Source of the DNA: Cymbidium sinense
Lineage: Eukaryota > Streptophyta > Magnoliopsida > Asparagales > Orchidaceae
DNA: 64,000 nt
Assembly (NCBI GenBank): GCA_021442155.1
Contig: CM038214.1
Coordinates: 28,396,450-28,460,449, forward strand
Direction of reading: 5' to 3'
Below the pieces are notes generated by a model. It had not been told where the DNA came from. It searched no databases and worked only from the letters and a program-made list of their open reading frames with translations. The translations under genes were made by a program, and so were the position numbers. Positions 22,640 to 35,155 of the stretch are shown piece after piece (the stretch's first letter is position 1; each line of letters starts with the position of its first letter).

Positions 22640-23927
22640 TTAAGAGAAGTCACAAGTCCATCAGATGAAGCAGAGAGCCCTTTCCTACACTATTATGGAT
22701 GGTGTCTTGTACCAACAGTCTTTCGATCAAATATAGTTACATTGTTTAGACAACCCATAAGATCATAACCGAGGTACACTTACGATTATATGGAGCCAAC
22801 CAATCTGGTCCAAAGATGAAATCCAAGATCAGGAGACTAGGATAGTACTAGCTATCAATGATCAAAGATTGCATGGATACGGCTAGGCGATGCCACCAAA
22901 TGTCAAATAAATAGTATGGTCCTACACCAACCACCCAATATTCTACATCCTATATTGGCCACATGGACATTCGAGTGTTGGGGTATTGAGATAGTGGGTC
23001 CGACTGATCCTCCTTCTTCCAAGGGTAATCAGTTCATCTTAGCTGCTATTGACTACTTTCCAAAAGGGCGAAGGTGATGCTGCTCAGGGAGGTCACAACT
23101 CAGCATGTGCTCTAGATTTTTAGGAATGATATTGTATATAGGTTCAAAGTGCCTCAATGAGTTATATCTGATAATGGTACTGCATTCAAGAACACCGAGA
23201 TTAATAACATTGCCTAGAGACACAACATAGATTGGAGATATTCTACCATCAACTAGTTGAGGGAAAAGAGCTTAGCAGAAGCCTTCAATAAAACTGTCAT
23301 CAAAATACTGAAGAAGACATTTGATAATAATAAGCAACAGTGTCATGAGCACTTAGTTGAAGCTTGTAGGCCTACTACACCACATATTGAACTCCAACAT
23401 AGACTACTCCTTTCTCCTTAGTGTATGTTCCCAAAGCCATTCTACCATTAGAAGTCAAACTCCCATCACCAAGGATAGATATTGGTAGAAAGATCACAAT
23501 AGGGAAGAAAGCCAAGTTGCGGTTAGAAGAGCTCAAAAATTTGGATGATAGATACCTACGAGCATGCCAAAACCTTGATTTATACAAAGCTAAAATGATT
23601 CAAGCTCATAAAAAGTTGGTTTGTCCTAGAGCTTTTCAAGTAGGAGAGTTTATTTTAGTTCTAAGGAGACCAATTTTTTCCCATCATAAGATGGGAGGCA
23701 AGTTTGAACCCACTTTGGAAGGCCTTTTTTCCATAAAGAAAGCCTACCAAGGAGGATCTTATCAGCTTATTAATCATAAGGGAGAGTGCCCAATGCTTCC
23801 AATCAATAGGTTCTACTTAAAGAAATATTATAAACCATGTTTGAAAATATTTATCCTCAATAAAAATTCCATTTTGAATTCAATCTCTTCCATTTTGAAA
23901 GTATTTTTGTTTGCAAATCCACCATGA
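22640..23927 (+). pseudogene. Ty3/TAT integrase remnant (left arm)
   Basis: Integrase inserts element DNA into chromosomes. A degraded zinc-binding N-terminus (HQMKQRALSYTIMDGVLYQQ, then YGANQSGPKMKSKIR) is followed by the core: WGIEIVGPTDPPSSKGNQF, with Glu in place of the first catalytic Asp; VISDNGTAFKN, with the second Asp, at about 23163-23195; and SLAEAFNKTVIKILKK, with the Glu. The 168-codon frame at 23421-23927 is open through VYVPKAILPLEVKLPSPRID and the C-terminal GEFILVLRRPI...GGKFEPTLEG.F.I..AY..GSYQL region. Several stops upstream and the D-to-E change show it is inactive. Confidence 0.9.
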
Positions 23928-26585
23928 TGTGTTTAGGGTAGGTGTAAGGATCTCTAGTGACGTTCTATCCTTCATCGACATATTACAAACACAAAATACA
24001 CACAAACATATAAAGCTAACACATATCTTTTATCTTGGGCTAGTTTGAGTTAAGATAATGCTCCTAGTGACACTCACTCAGTAGTTGCTCTAGGTCAGGC
24101 TAATGTGCTACCTTGCTAGTGTGTCACCCCAGTGGTCTTCTTGCTTTGGAGGATGTAAGTCTATGATGCTTTCCTTCCTTACTTGGCCACTACACATTGA
24201 CGAGCAACTTGTTAATTTGGTAGGCCTTACTACTTGGTCGATAAGCTACCTTATGTTGGCTTTGTTTAAAAGGATGTGAGTTTGCTATGCTTTATTTCTA
24301 GATTAGCCTTCATGCATTGACTGGGTCGAGTATATTTGAATTTTAGAATAAATCTCCTAGTGGCTCCTTCCTTCATGACTGCTTCAAGTCTAGGTCCAGT
24401 ACTTCTTTGAGGCTCCCTGCTTAGTAGTCACTCTAGGTTAGATAGCATTTGTCCTGCCACCGATTGACTATCTCGATGATCAATTTCACTTGGAAAGCTG
24501 TAAGCCTACACACTCTCTTTCCAGATTGATCATTACATATTGACGGGCACCTTAGGTTGGTTAATTCTCACTATGCTGATAGATACACCTTAGGTTGGTT
24601 AGTTCTCACACCATAGGATATATCACTCATGGAAAATGTAAGTCTGCTACAATTTCTCCTTGAGTTGGCCACCATACACCTATAAGCTTTCTTATCCAAA
24701 GCTCAGGATAACGTCCCTAGCAACACCTCCTCTGTGGGCACTATATTTGGATCACGTCCTTTGTGACCCAATTTAGACACTACCTGGGTTACTATCAGAC
24801 TGGACAATTCCCTTTTCCTAGTAACCATGCCTGTGGTTGGAGAATCCATCCTGTGGATGTGAAGATTCTCCCTTAGTCTAGTAAATCTGAGATAGGTCAT
24901 GGCTAACACATCCCTTTCTCAGTGTGGTATCTCGTACACCAATGGAGTCCACACAAACATATAAACAAAATATATATTCACTTATGGATTAGGAGGATAT
25001 CCTTAGCAGTACCTTTTCTGAAGCACACATCTAATCTTTAGGGCAGTGTCAGCAAAGCTCCCTATAAGAATCACCTGAATACTCTTGAGTTGATATAAGT
25101 CCATAGTGACATTCACTTAGTAGTCTCCCCTAAGTCGAGTTCAATTAGTTGTGCTACCAACAGGTCACCCAAAAAGTTGTTCCCTACTTTAGAAGATTTA
25201 AGTCTGCTACGTCTTCTTCTTAGCATAGTTGTTGCAGACCAAAAGGCAACCCATAGCTTGGCTAGCTCTACACCATGACCAATAAACTATTCCTTTGGAT
25301 TTGTAAATCTAAGATAGGACAAATTCTATATAGCCCCTACTCAATGGGTCCATCGCACACCGACATGGTCAAAAAATTAAATCTATCAAATTTGACTGAA
25401 CTCACATCCCTAGCGGATATGCCCTCAATTTGAAATCAAACTAACTCAAACAAGCAATATTAAATTACATGAAATTAAGATAAAATTAATCTTGACTATT
25501 TTTGAGTTGAAATAAGTCCCTAGTGACATTCACTCAGTAGTCGTCCCAGGTCAGATTTGATTTGTTGTGCATCCAACAGGTCACCCTAGCCATTGCTCCT
25601 CGCTTTGGAAGATGTAAGTCTGCTATGCCTTCTTCCTAGCACAGCTACTACACACTGAGAGGCAACCCCTTAGGTTGGCTAGCTCTACCCTACAACCTAT
25701 AGACTATCCCTTTGAATTTGTAAACTTGAGGTAGGTTAAGGTTGATATTGTCCCTTCTCAGTGGGTTCATTGAACATTGGCAGGGTCCATATATTAACTC
25801 AGATTAAATTAAACACAATCTGATTTTCCCAAGTGGAGTCAAATCACACCCTTCTCCCAAGTGTAGCCCCAAATCATATATAAATAAGTCTAGCAAACAA
25901 ATCAAATTTAAAACTAGCCTCCCTAATGGAGCCAAATTAATCTAGCTCCCCTAGTAGTCTAAATCAAAGAAATCCAACCAAAATCTTATTCCTAGTGGAT
26001 ACATCCCCAAACAAATCTATGAAATCAAACTTAATCCCAATCCCCAGGGAATAGCCTGAACTTGCTTCCCTAGTGGCAGGTTCATATACCTGATCCCCAA
26101 CAGACTCGAGCCCATATCTTTATCCGATATGCCTCCACATCAATTAAAATAAAACAAATTAAAGTCGATTCGATCTTAATCCCTAGTGGATTATAGATTC
26201 TTATCCCCAAAAAATCTTCTTTCCACAAATCATATAATCAAATCAAATTGGAACCTTATCCCAAGCAGATTTTCTTCTTTTATGCCCTCGACATAAACCC
26301 CTCACATGCCATGTCCAATGCATGTGTCATCCCTTAGCGGATCTCCCTCTATGTCCTTGACATGGAAATCTCATCAAATCTTATTTCTTCTCTTATGCAC
26401 GCCTTTAATACTTCAACCAAAAGCCTAACAATATATTCATTCAAAGTACATCATCTTAACAATGTAATCAACATTTTATGATTTGTGATCGTGCAAGTTC
26501 AAACTAACTATACAATATCATGCTAAACATATTATAGTGTGAATTAACAGACTATATTATATTATAATATATGATGTTATATTAT
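23928..26585 (+). repeat. 3' non-coding region with diverged tandem units (left arm)
   Basis: This AT-moderate, frame-poor sequence follows integrase. A unit beginning CCTAGTGACATTCACTCAGTAGT.....AGGTCAG and running through GGAAGATGTAAGTCTGCTATG...CAC.TTGACGGGCA..TTAGGTTGG recurs at about 24063, 24415, 25105 and 25510, so spacing is irregular (roughly 350-690 bp). From about 25830 it changes to CCCTAGTGGAT/CCCCAA-rich sequence. TAT/Ogre elements often carry tandem repeats 3' of pol, which fits. No LTR similar to block b follows. Confidence 0.75.
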
Positions 26586-27600
26586 AATTTTCTATAATAT
26601 AATATATTATCTAACATTACACTTCATTAGAATCACTAAAAAGGAACAAATAACAAACTTTTCTCAAAATATGAATAATGTTAATTTTGAATGTAAAATT
26701 GTAATTTTTCTATTAGAAATGGCATATAATAGCATAATTTTGGTGTTGCTTCTTGGTGTGTGCCATGAATTTGGCCAAATTCTTCCATCTCAACCTTCAA
26801 ATTAACATTTTTGTGAGTTTTGACCTAATGTATTATAACAAAAGTAATACATATTAAAATGTACAATAACATTTAGTAACACACCACCACATTCATGTAA
26901 TGTGAAGTTATACTATTATGTATATTATATTTAATATGCTTTCATATAATATATTATCTTACATTACACCTTAAAATGACTCACTTTAAGCAAAAATTTA
27001 TAAAATTTCGTTGAAAAATGAACATAAAAAATTCCATTCTTTTGAATTTTTCCAATTCCACAATTTTAAAGTTTAAATCAACATTTTTATAAATAATGCT
27101 AGTGTAGGCTCGACTACATGATTGCAAAATACTAAAAGAATTTAAAATGTGTAGAACAATATATTATGATATTTGATGTTCTACTATGCTACAACATATA
27201 GTATTTATTTTCAACATAAAATCTTACTTTTTAGAATACAAGTGGTGTATCACTCCTTTGGTACTACAACCTAATTCCCACTTCAAATTTAACAAATTTC
27301 ATCATCTAATTTATTAAATCAATATTTTTTTATTTTTATTAATATAATATAGCACAATACCATAATATACTAAAACATTTTAAAACTTCTTATAACATCC
27401 AAAAACACATCACTTCATGGTCAAATATACAATGTTACATTATACTATAATATATCATATTATAATATGATTTACGATTTGGGTTTAAGGTATTCAAATC
27501 TCTAATGGTCAAGGGAAAGTCTTTTGAAGACATTTTCTTTAGCTACCATAACTATGTTAGGATTATGTCATTCATTAGATCTACTCCTAATGACATGTTT
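26586..27600. repeat. AT-rich degenerate repeats in the inverted-repeat loop
   Basis: This very AT-rich sequence contains repeated TATAATATATTAT..TA.CATTACA motifs at about 26600, 26950, 27170 and 27440, spaced about 220-350 bp apart. The spacers include AAAA.TT.CATTCTTTTGAATTTT-like words. It belongs to neither arm and has no reading frame. The terminal part (27480-27600) is less repetitive and leads into the telomere-like array. Confidence 0.6.
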
Positions 27601-27609
27601 ATTCAAGGT

Positions 27610-28112
27610 TTAGGGTTTAGGATTTAAGATTAGGGTTTAAGGTTAGTTTAGGGTCTAGGATTTAGGGTTAATTTATGGTTTAGGGTTTAGGGTTTAGGGT
27701 TTGGGGTTTAGGGTTTAGGATTTAGGGTTGTAAGTTTTAAGGTTTAGGGTTTATGGTTTTAAGGTTTAGGGTTTAGGGTTTTAGGGTTTAGGGTTTAAGA
27801 TTTTGGGTTTAGGGTTTAAGTTTTAGGGTTTAAGGTTTAGTGTTTAGTGTTTAGGGTTTAGGGTTTTTAGGGTTTAGGGTTTAAGGATTAGGGTTTAGTG
27901 TTTAAGGTTTAGGTTTTAGGTTTAGGATTTAAGTTTTAGTTTAGGGTTTAGGGTTAAGGGTTTAGGATTTAGGGCTTAGGGTTTAGTGTTTAGGGTTTAG
28001 GGTTTTTATGGTTTAAGGTTTAAGGTTGTAAGCTTTAGTGTTTAGAGTTTATAGATTAGGGTTTAGGGTTTAGGGTTTTAGGGTTTTAGGGTTTAAGGTT
28101 TAGGGTTTAAGG
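27610..28112 (+). repeat. Telomere-like (TTTAGGG)n array in the loop
   Basis: About 500 bp of degenerate Arabidopsis-type telomere repeat, G-rich strand on plus: GGTTTAGGGTTTAGGG with many variants such as TTTAAGG, TTTAGGA and TTTAGTG. It ends abruptly at about 28112, where the right arm of the inverted repeat begins (TATATAACATCATATTATAA). Confidence 0.95.
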
Positions 28113-30640
28113 TTTTATATAACATCATATTATAATATAATATATCATGTTAATTCACACTATAATATGTTCAGCATGATATTGTATAGTTAGTTTGTAC
28201 TTGCACCATCAGAAATCATAAAATTTTTATTACAATGTTAAGATGATGTAATTTGAACAAATAGATTGTTAGGCTTTTGGTTGAAGTATTAAACGAGTCC
28301 ATAAGAGATGAAATAAGATTTGATGAGAATTCCATGTCAAGGACATGCAATGAGATCCATTAGGGGATCACACATGGATTGGACATGACATGTGAGGGGT
28401 ATATGTCTAGGGCATAGAAGAAGAAAATCTGCTGGGGATAAGGTTTGAATTTGATTTGATTATATGATTTATGGAAAGAAGAACTGTTGGGTATAAGAAT
28501 CTATATTCCTACAGGGATTAACATCGAATTGACTTTAATTTGTTTTTCTTTAATTGATGTGGAGGCATATCTAGTAAAGATATGGGCTCGTGTCCACTGG
28601 AGATCAGGTATATGAACCTTCCACTAGCGAAGTAGGTTCGGGCTATCTGCTAGGGATTGGGATTTGAGTTTGATTTCATAGATTTGTTTGGGGATGTATC
28701 TACTAGGGATAAGAGTTTGGTTGGATTTCTTTAATTTAGACTATAATGGAAGAGTTGGTTTAATTTGGCTCCACTAGAAAGGTTAGTTTTGAATTTCATT
28801 TGCTCGCTTGACTTGTTTATATATGATTTGGGCTCCACTGGGGAGAAGGGTGTGATTTAACTCCACTTGAAAAAATCAGATTGGATTTAATTTAATTTGA
28901 GTTAATGTATGGACCCTGTCGGTGTATGATGGACCCACTGAGAAGGGGCTATATCAATCTTGATTTACCTCAGGTTTACAAATCCAAAGGGATAGTCTAC
29001 AGGCTACGGTGTAGAGTTAGCCAACCTAAGGGGTTGCCTTTCAGTGTGCAACGACTGTGCTAAGAAGAAGGCATAGCAGACTTACATCTTCCAAAGTAAG
29101 GAAAAATCACTAGGGTGATATGTTGGATGCACAACAAATCGAACTTAACCTAGGGCGACTACTAAGTGAATTCTACTGGGGACTTATGTCAACTCAAAAG
29201 TAGTCATGATTAATTTTATCTTAATTTTTTTGTGACTTGATATGGTTAGTTTGGTGTAATTTGATATCAAATTAAGGGCATATCCGGAGATGTGAGCTCA
29301 ATAAAATTTGATAGATTTAATTTATAGATGTCTGTGATGGACCCATAAGGGGCTATATCGACTTGTCTATCTGATTTACAAATTTAAAGGATAGTCTACT
29401 AGTTGTGGGGAGCTAGCCAACCTAAGGGGTTGTCTTTCAATGTGCAACAGCAGAAGAAGGCATAGACTTACATCTTCTAAAGTAGGGAACAACGTCTAGG
29501 GTGACCTATTGGTAGCACAACAAATTGAACCCGACTTGGGGTGACTCGAGAATCCGGGAACTTATATCAACTAAAGAGTAGTCACACGATTCCTATAGGG
29601 AGTTTTGCTGACACAACCCTAAAGATAGGATACATGCTTGAGAAAATGTATCGCTAGGGGCGTCCTCTTAAATCACAACTGAATATATATTTTATTTATA
29701 TGTTTGCGTAGAACCTATTGGTGTATGAGAGACCACACTGAGAAAGGGCTATGTAGGCCTTGACCTGGCTTAGATTTACTGGACTAAGGGAGAATCTACA
29801 CATCCACAAGATGGATTTTCCAACCACAGAGGTGGTTACTAGGAAAGGGTCAAATCCGTTAGTAACCTGGGTAGTGTCTAATTGGGGTCATAGGTGAGCA
29901 AATATAGTTCTGTGGGAGGCTAGGGGCATTATCCAGCCCCGAAAAGAAAGCCTATCGCTATGGTGGCCAACTCAAGGGAGAAAGCATAAGACTTACATCT
30001 TTCAAGAGTGGTGTATCCTAAGGTTCGAGAACCAACCAACCTAAGGTGTATCCATTAAGAGTGGTGTATCCATTAGCATAGTGAGAACCAACCAACCTAT
30101 GGTCCGGTGTAATGATCAATTTAAAAGAAAGCATGCGCTTACAACTTTCTAAGTGAACTGATCATTGGGATCATCAACGGGATGCTACCGACCTGAGTGA
30201 CTACTAAGCGGAGCCCCAAGAGGAAGAATGACCCACTTCAAGAAGTCATGAGGGAAGGAGCCACTATAGGACTTATCCTAAACCTCAAATATACTCGACC
30301 CAAGCAGTGCATGAAGGCTAATCTAAGAATAAAACATAGCAGACTCACATCCTCTTAAACAAAGCCAACATGATGTAGCTTACCGACCACGCAATAAGGC
30401 CTGCCAAACTAACAAGGCTCTCATCAGTGTGCAATGGCCAAGTAAGTAAGGAAATCGTAGTAGATTTACATCCTCCAAAGCAAGAAGACCACTAGGGTGA
30501 CACACTAGTAGGGTAGCATGTCACCACCTAAATTACTCGAGTAAGATGCTATCTCAACTCAGTAGCGAGACAAAAGATATGTTTTATTTTTATATGTTTG
30601 TGTAGTTTGTATTTGTGTTGTGTCGATGAAGGATAGGGAC
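28113..30640 (-). repeat. 3' non-coding region, right arm
   Basis: This is the reverse complement of 23928-26585. It starts with the AT-rich end, then CACACTATAATATGTTCAGC, then the CTAGGGAT-rich zone and the tandem units with ACTTACATCTTCCAAAGTA and CCAACCTAAGGGGTTG. It ends at ACACCTACCCTAAACACATC (about 30652-30672), the partner of 23920-23945. Length and order match the left arm. Confidence 0.85.
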
Positions 30641-31830
30641 GCCGTGTTCCTTACACCTACCCTAAACACATCATGGTGGATTAAAAAAGAATACTTTTTC
30701 AACATGGAATTAAATTCAAAAAGATTTTCATAGATTTGAAACAAGATCTTTAGCTTCTAAGTTGGCCTTCCAAGTTTAAATTCCTCCCATCTTTGGCCTT
30801 TAGATGGGCAACAATCGGTCTCTTAGAACTAAAATAAGCTCTCTTACTTGAAAAGCTCTAGGATGAACCAACTTATTGTGAGCTTGAATCATTTTAGCTT
30901 TTTACAACTTGAGGTTTTGGCATGCCCACAGGTGTCTCTCCTCCAAACCTTCTCTTCTAACCATAACTTGGCATTCTGCTCTATTGTGATCTTACTACCC
31001 ATAGCTATCCTTAGTGATGGGAGTTGGACTTCTAATGGTAGAATGCCTTTGGACCCATACACTAAGGAGAAAGGAGAAGACTAAGTTAGAGTTCTATATG
31101 AGATGTGGTAGGCCCACAAGGCTTCAACTGATTACTCATGCCATTGTTGCTTGTTGTTGTAGGGTGTCTTCTTTAGTATTTGTATGGGAGTTTTATTGAA
31201 GGCTTCTGCTTAGTTATTTTCCCTTGGGTAGTTGATGGTAGAATATCTCCAATTTATGTTGTGTCTCGAGAAAAGTTATGATCTTGTTTGAATGCATTAT
31301 TATCGATATACATCGAGGCACCTAACCTATATATATGGTTCCTAAAAAACTAGAGCACATGCTAAATTGTGACCTCTCTGAGTGGAATCGCCTTCGCCTA
31401 TTTGGAAAAGTAGTCAGTAGTAGCTAAGATGAACTGATGACCCTTGGAAGAAGAAGGATCAATTGGACCCATTATGTCATTACCCCAACACTCAAATGGC
31501 CATGAGGTAAATGTAAGATGTATAATGTTGGGTGGTTGGTATAGGACCATGTATTTTACATTGGTGGCTTAGCCATTTCCATGCAATCTTTAATCATCGA
31601 TGATCGAGTATCCTAGTCTCTTGATCTTGGCTTTGATCTTGATCTAATTGGCTCCACATAATCATGAGTTTACCTTAGTTGTAATCTTACGGGCTTTGTG
31701 CTTATCTAAATAATGTAACCACATATAATCAAAAGATCGCTAGTATAAGGCACCATCCACAAGAGCATAGAAAAGTGCCCTCTTCTTCATCTGATGGGCT
31801 TTATACTTCTCTATAGGTAGTTTTTCTTTA
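30641..31830 (-). pseudogene. Ty3/TAT integrase remnant (right arm)
   Basis: This is the minus-strand copy of the left-arm integrase. The stretch at 30951-31075, reverse-complemented, aligns with 23405-23530 at roughly 87-88% by eye, covering the ILPLEVKLPSPRID-type region. The core and N-terminus lie toward 31830 and are split by stops and indels. Most lesions differ from those in the left arm, so decay has been largely independent. Confidence 0.85.
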
Positions 31831-31999
31831 TTTAGGTAATCCATGAATGGTTTCCTTCAATCTAAGTCCTCATCCTTCTTGGCAATGGCAACATCCCCTT
31901 CAAGAGAGTACTTTTTGACGAGTTCAATATCAATAAGGGATAAGACTTGTCTATTTTGGACCTTTATTTATATGGACTCATCCTCCGGACATGCCAACT

Positions 32000-32440
32000 C
32001 CTTGGCAAGCTTGGCTAAAGCATATTCTATGACATTCTCTCCTAGGGGAATCTTATAAATGCTAACCTCTAGGATTTAGGCCAACAAGTCAATGGTGTAC
32101 TTGTGGTAGTGATGGAGCTTGGGCTTTATAACCTTATAGGATCCAACAATTTGGTTGATAACTAGCTAAGAATCCCCAAAGATGTTGATGTTATGGATGC
32201 TTAGAGTAACAACTAACTCTAGGTTGACAATCAGGGCATCATATTCGGGTTTGTTGTTGGTGCAAGGATTGGACAGATGATATGATAATCTCATCACATC
32301 ACGGTCTAGAGTTAAGAGAACTATTCACACCCTTGCCTTTCCTGGAATAGTAGATTATGGTTCTTCTCCTCTTTGAGAAAAGCGCATCCCAAAGTAAATC
32401 TCCCATGAAATGCTAGTATCCCCTAAGTTCATGATTTGTT
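32000..32440 (-). pseudogene. RNase H remnant (right arm)
   Basis: This minus-strand counterpart of 22040-22470 is identified by reverse-complement alignment. It includes the NNKPEYDALIVNLELV-like stretch near 32210-32260 and the segment near 31990-32060 that matches the late PRGENIIAYASAKL motif. It is interrupted by stops and shifts and is not functional. A plus-strand frame over 31843-32058 is its antisense shadow. Confidence 0.8.
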
Positions 32441-32589
32441 CATCACTAAGTGAAAAGTCAACAGGAAGTGAGTCTGCTGCTAAGAAATCTGCTTGCACTT
32501 GTCCTTTGACCACATGAAGGGATACGAAGGTAATGTCAAACTACAAGAGGACCATGGACCGTCGTTCCAACCATCCAGATAGCATCAGT

Positions 32590-34230
32590 CATGTCATGAG
32601 ATACTATAGTGGATTCATCTTAGAGATTAAGTTCACGTTATGAGGAAGCATGTAGTGTTATAGCTCTGGGGATGCAAAGATTAAATCTAAGCAATGCTTC
32701 TTAATGGGTGGATAATTAACCTCAGTAGGGATTAGATGATGGCTGAGTAGTAGAGTGCATTTTCCTTCCCTTCGTCATTGGCTTGGGCCAACAAAGCACC
32801 AAGGGAGTCACCTAACACAATAGTGTAAAGTATGAGCGGCTTGCCTAGGATAGAGGTGCTAGAACCGGCAACATCATCAAGTAATGCTTGATGTCTTCTA
32901 AAGCATGCTCACACTTGTCATCCCACTTGAACTTGGCATCCTTTTTGATAAGTGCTGAGAATGGATGACATCTTTACAATATGTTGGATATAAAGCGTCT
33001 TAGATATGCCAACCTCCCTTGGAATGATTTGAGTTGAGTTAAACTTTTAGGGGGTGGCATTTCTAATATCACTTTGATCTTCTTCAGATTGATTTTGATT
33101 CCCTGGTGTTAAACAAGAAACCTAAGGAATTTCTTTGAAGCTACTCCGAATGCACACTTCAAGAGATTCATTTTGAGGTTACTTTGTCTTAACTGTTCGA
33201 AAACTACTCTCAAGTCAAAGCGATGGTCTTCCTTTTCTCTACTTTTGAACATGATATCATCGACATAGCACTTGACTTGATGATGAATGAGTTCATCAAA
33301 GATTCGAGTCATAACCCTGTATGTAATTTTTTAAGGCTGAAAGGCATGACCTTACTGCAGTAAATTCTGATCGGGGTTCTAAAAATAGTGTTTCTTTCAT
33401 CTTTAGAGGCCATCTTTATTTGGTTATATCTAGATGAGCCATCCATGAAATAGAATACTACTTGAGATGAGGCAATGTCCACCATCAGCTCCAAGGTTAG
33501 TAGTGAAAATTCATCTTTTGGACATGCCTTATTTAAATCCCTAAAATCAATGCATATGTGAATTTTTCCATTCTTTATCTTAGGGACAATGTCAAGCTAA
33601 CCGTTAGGGTATTTTTCTTCCCATGAAGCTAGACTCAATTTCTTGACATTAGATTATTATTATATCTAATTGCATTTTAGCATTGCTTGATTGGGTTAGT
33701 AGTAGTTTATGGATCGCTAGAGCCAATCCGCATATCTCTTCATAACTCCATACAAAGTAGTCCTCAAACTCGCAATAGCCTAAGTCATTGGTTTCAATTT
33801 CATTCAACAAAGAATTGATGTATGCATGGAACTTCTTCGCCCTAAGTTGATTTCCTTGAGCTCATCGATGGTTGACTTGATTTCTTCTTCGAACTCTAGT
33901 GGTGCATCTTCGACTTTAAAATCATCTGGATCATATGGAGTTTCTATGCACAGCTCCTCATATGAGTTAATGTGATTTGCAAAGAACATATCAAATTCCA
34001 AATGAGTGGTGAGGAATAAACAATAATCATCATCATCATCGACTGGACCCACATTACCGAATCTTAGTCCCGATCTTGATTGAAGGCTTTTGCCTTTATT
34101 CTTCCATATTCTTTTGAAGTAGTCTAACTTATGCTTTGACCAAGTATATGGGATTAACCTTTCTTTGCTAAATTGTGAACACAAGGAAAGTAGCAATCAA
34201 AAGGTAATTCTATTAAATTTTTATTTGAAC
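32590..34230 (-). pseudogene. Ty3/TAT reverse transcriptase remnant (right arm)
   Basis: This minus-strand copy has 130 open codons at 33804-34196 (FSKERLIPYTWSKHKLDYF through DAPLEFEEEIKSTIDELKEI). SSRYNQIKMASKDERNT lies at 33309-33494, and a 67-codon frame at 33109-33312 has KCYVDDIMFKSREKEDHRFD with YVDD intact. The left arm's stop in SALLA is replaced by an open Gln codon here, while other stops are unique to this copy. The family assignment is as secure as for the left arm. Confidence 0.9.
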
Positions 34231-34770
34231 CATCCTCAAGTTCAACATCAACTTCATGACTTGAGGATGATGCTCCGAGAAAGAACCACTAAGTCTTCAA
34301 ACCTATGGATGACTTAAGAGGTTTCTTAACTACCAAACCCTCAAAATTTTTGAGAGGAAAGTGGAGTTAGAGCTATGGTTCCCATTAGATGCCTATCTAT
34401 TTCACATATAGACTTGGATACACTTATGCTATGCTTTGGAGCCGAATCTTCATCGTTATCTAGTTCAAGTGTCACCTCCAAGGTAATTTAGTGCTGAGAA
34501 GACCTAGCTGGTGTGCTAACCATATAAGACTCATCCTATGAACTAGATTCTAGGTCTATATGTATAGCAAGTGTACTCTTGGTAGCCGGGACATATCTTC
34601 TATTGGGCGGCCAATAATGAGGTTTTTCACCCCTTGGACTGCCTCTAAACTGGCCTCTTCCTCTGCCTGGTGGAGGTCAGGTCATCCTAACCATATGTTG
34701 GAATGGAGTAATGAACTGTGGGTGGAATTTAATGTCAGGCACCACTTCCTCCTCCAAGTCTATTTGTGCT

Positions 34771-34830
34771 CCCTTTTCTTTTCTTTTTTTTTTCTCTTTC
34801 TTTTTTTTTCTTTTCTATTTTATTTTTAAA
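34771..34830 (-). repeat. T/C-rich low-complexity tract in pol (right arm)
   Basis: CTTTTCTTTTCTTTTTTTTT-type sequence is the complement of the A/G-rich tract at 19541-19632 and lies at the same place between protease and RT. It is shorter here. Confidence 0.8.
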
Positions 34831-34839
34831 CTTTGGCCA

Positions 34840-35155
34840 AGTGTTCATGAGAATAGACTTGTTGATTTTGAGGGAGGTAGTAAGCCACATCCTCATATAT
34901 GCGAGATCATGAACTGTAAATGGCTTGAGATATCCTTTGACATAGTAGATGATCCCACCTCTCATAAACTTTATACAATGGTATAGAGAGGATGGAACTA
35001 TATTTTTCTCATGTATCCATGGTCTCCCAAGAAAAGCGTTGAAAAATGTGTATGAGTTTATAATGTGAAACTTGGCCTCGGTCTTCTAATCATCTATATC
35101 CAAGGAAAACACTATAAAGCCTAAGGCCTGTTGACCTCAATTTTGGAGTGCGGAT
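34840..35155 (-). pseudogene. Ty3/TAT protease remnant (right arm)
   Basis: Reverse-complemented, this reads the same truncated protease as 19206-19516. It starts at the identical junction (TTGAATCCGCACTCCAAAAT, then GAGGTCAACAGGCCTTAGGC) and keeps the same TAG before KTEA. It continues through an FLGRPWIHEK-type motif and MRGGIIYYVKGYLKPFTVHD. DTSFNALL has decayed to a TSYTFFNAFL-like form. The shared junction and shared stop show that both arms descend from one gag-less ancestor. Confidence 0.85.

Noticed and set aside
24703..24909. Minus-strand 68-codon frame in the 3' repeat region
   Set aside because: There is no recognisable motif, and it is not preserved in the mirrored right arm.
27610..28112. 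Short direct repeats resembling a CRISPR array
   Set aside because: The repeats are 7-mers without unique spacers, match plant telomere sequence, and lie in a eukaryotic context.
34735..34965. Lys/Glu-rich 76-codon minus frame as a nuclear protein
   Set aside because: It is the decayed protease frame running into the purine tract, not a separate gene.
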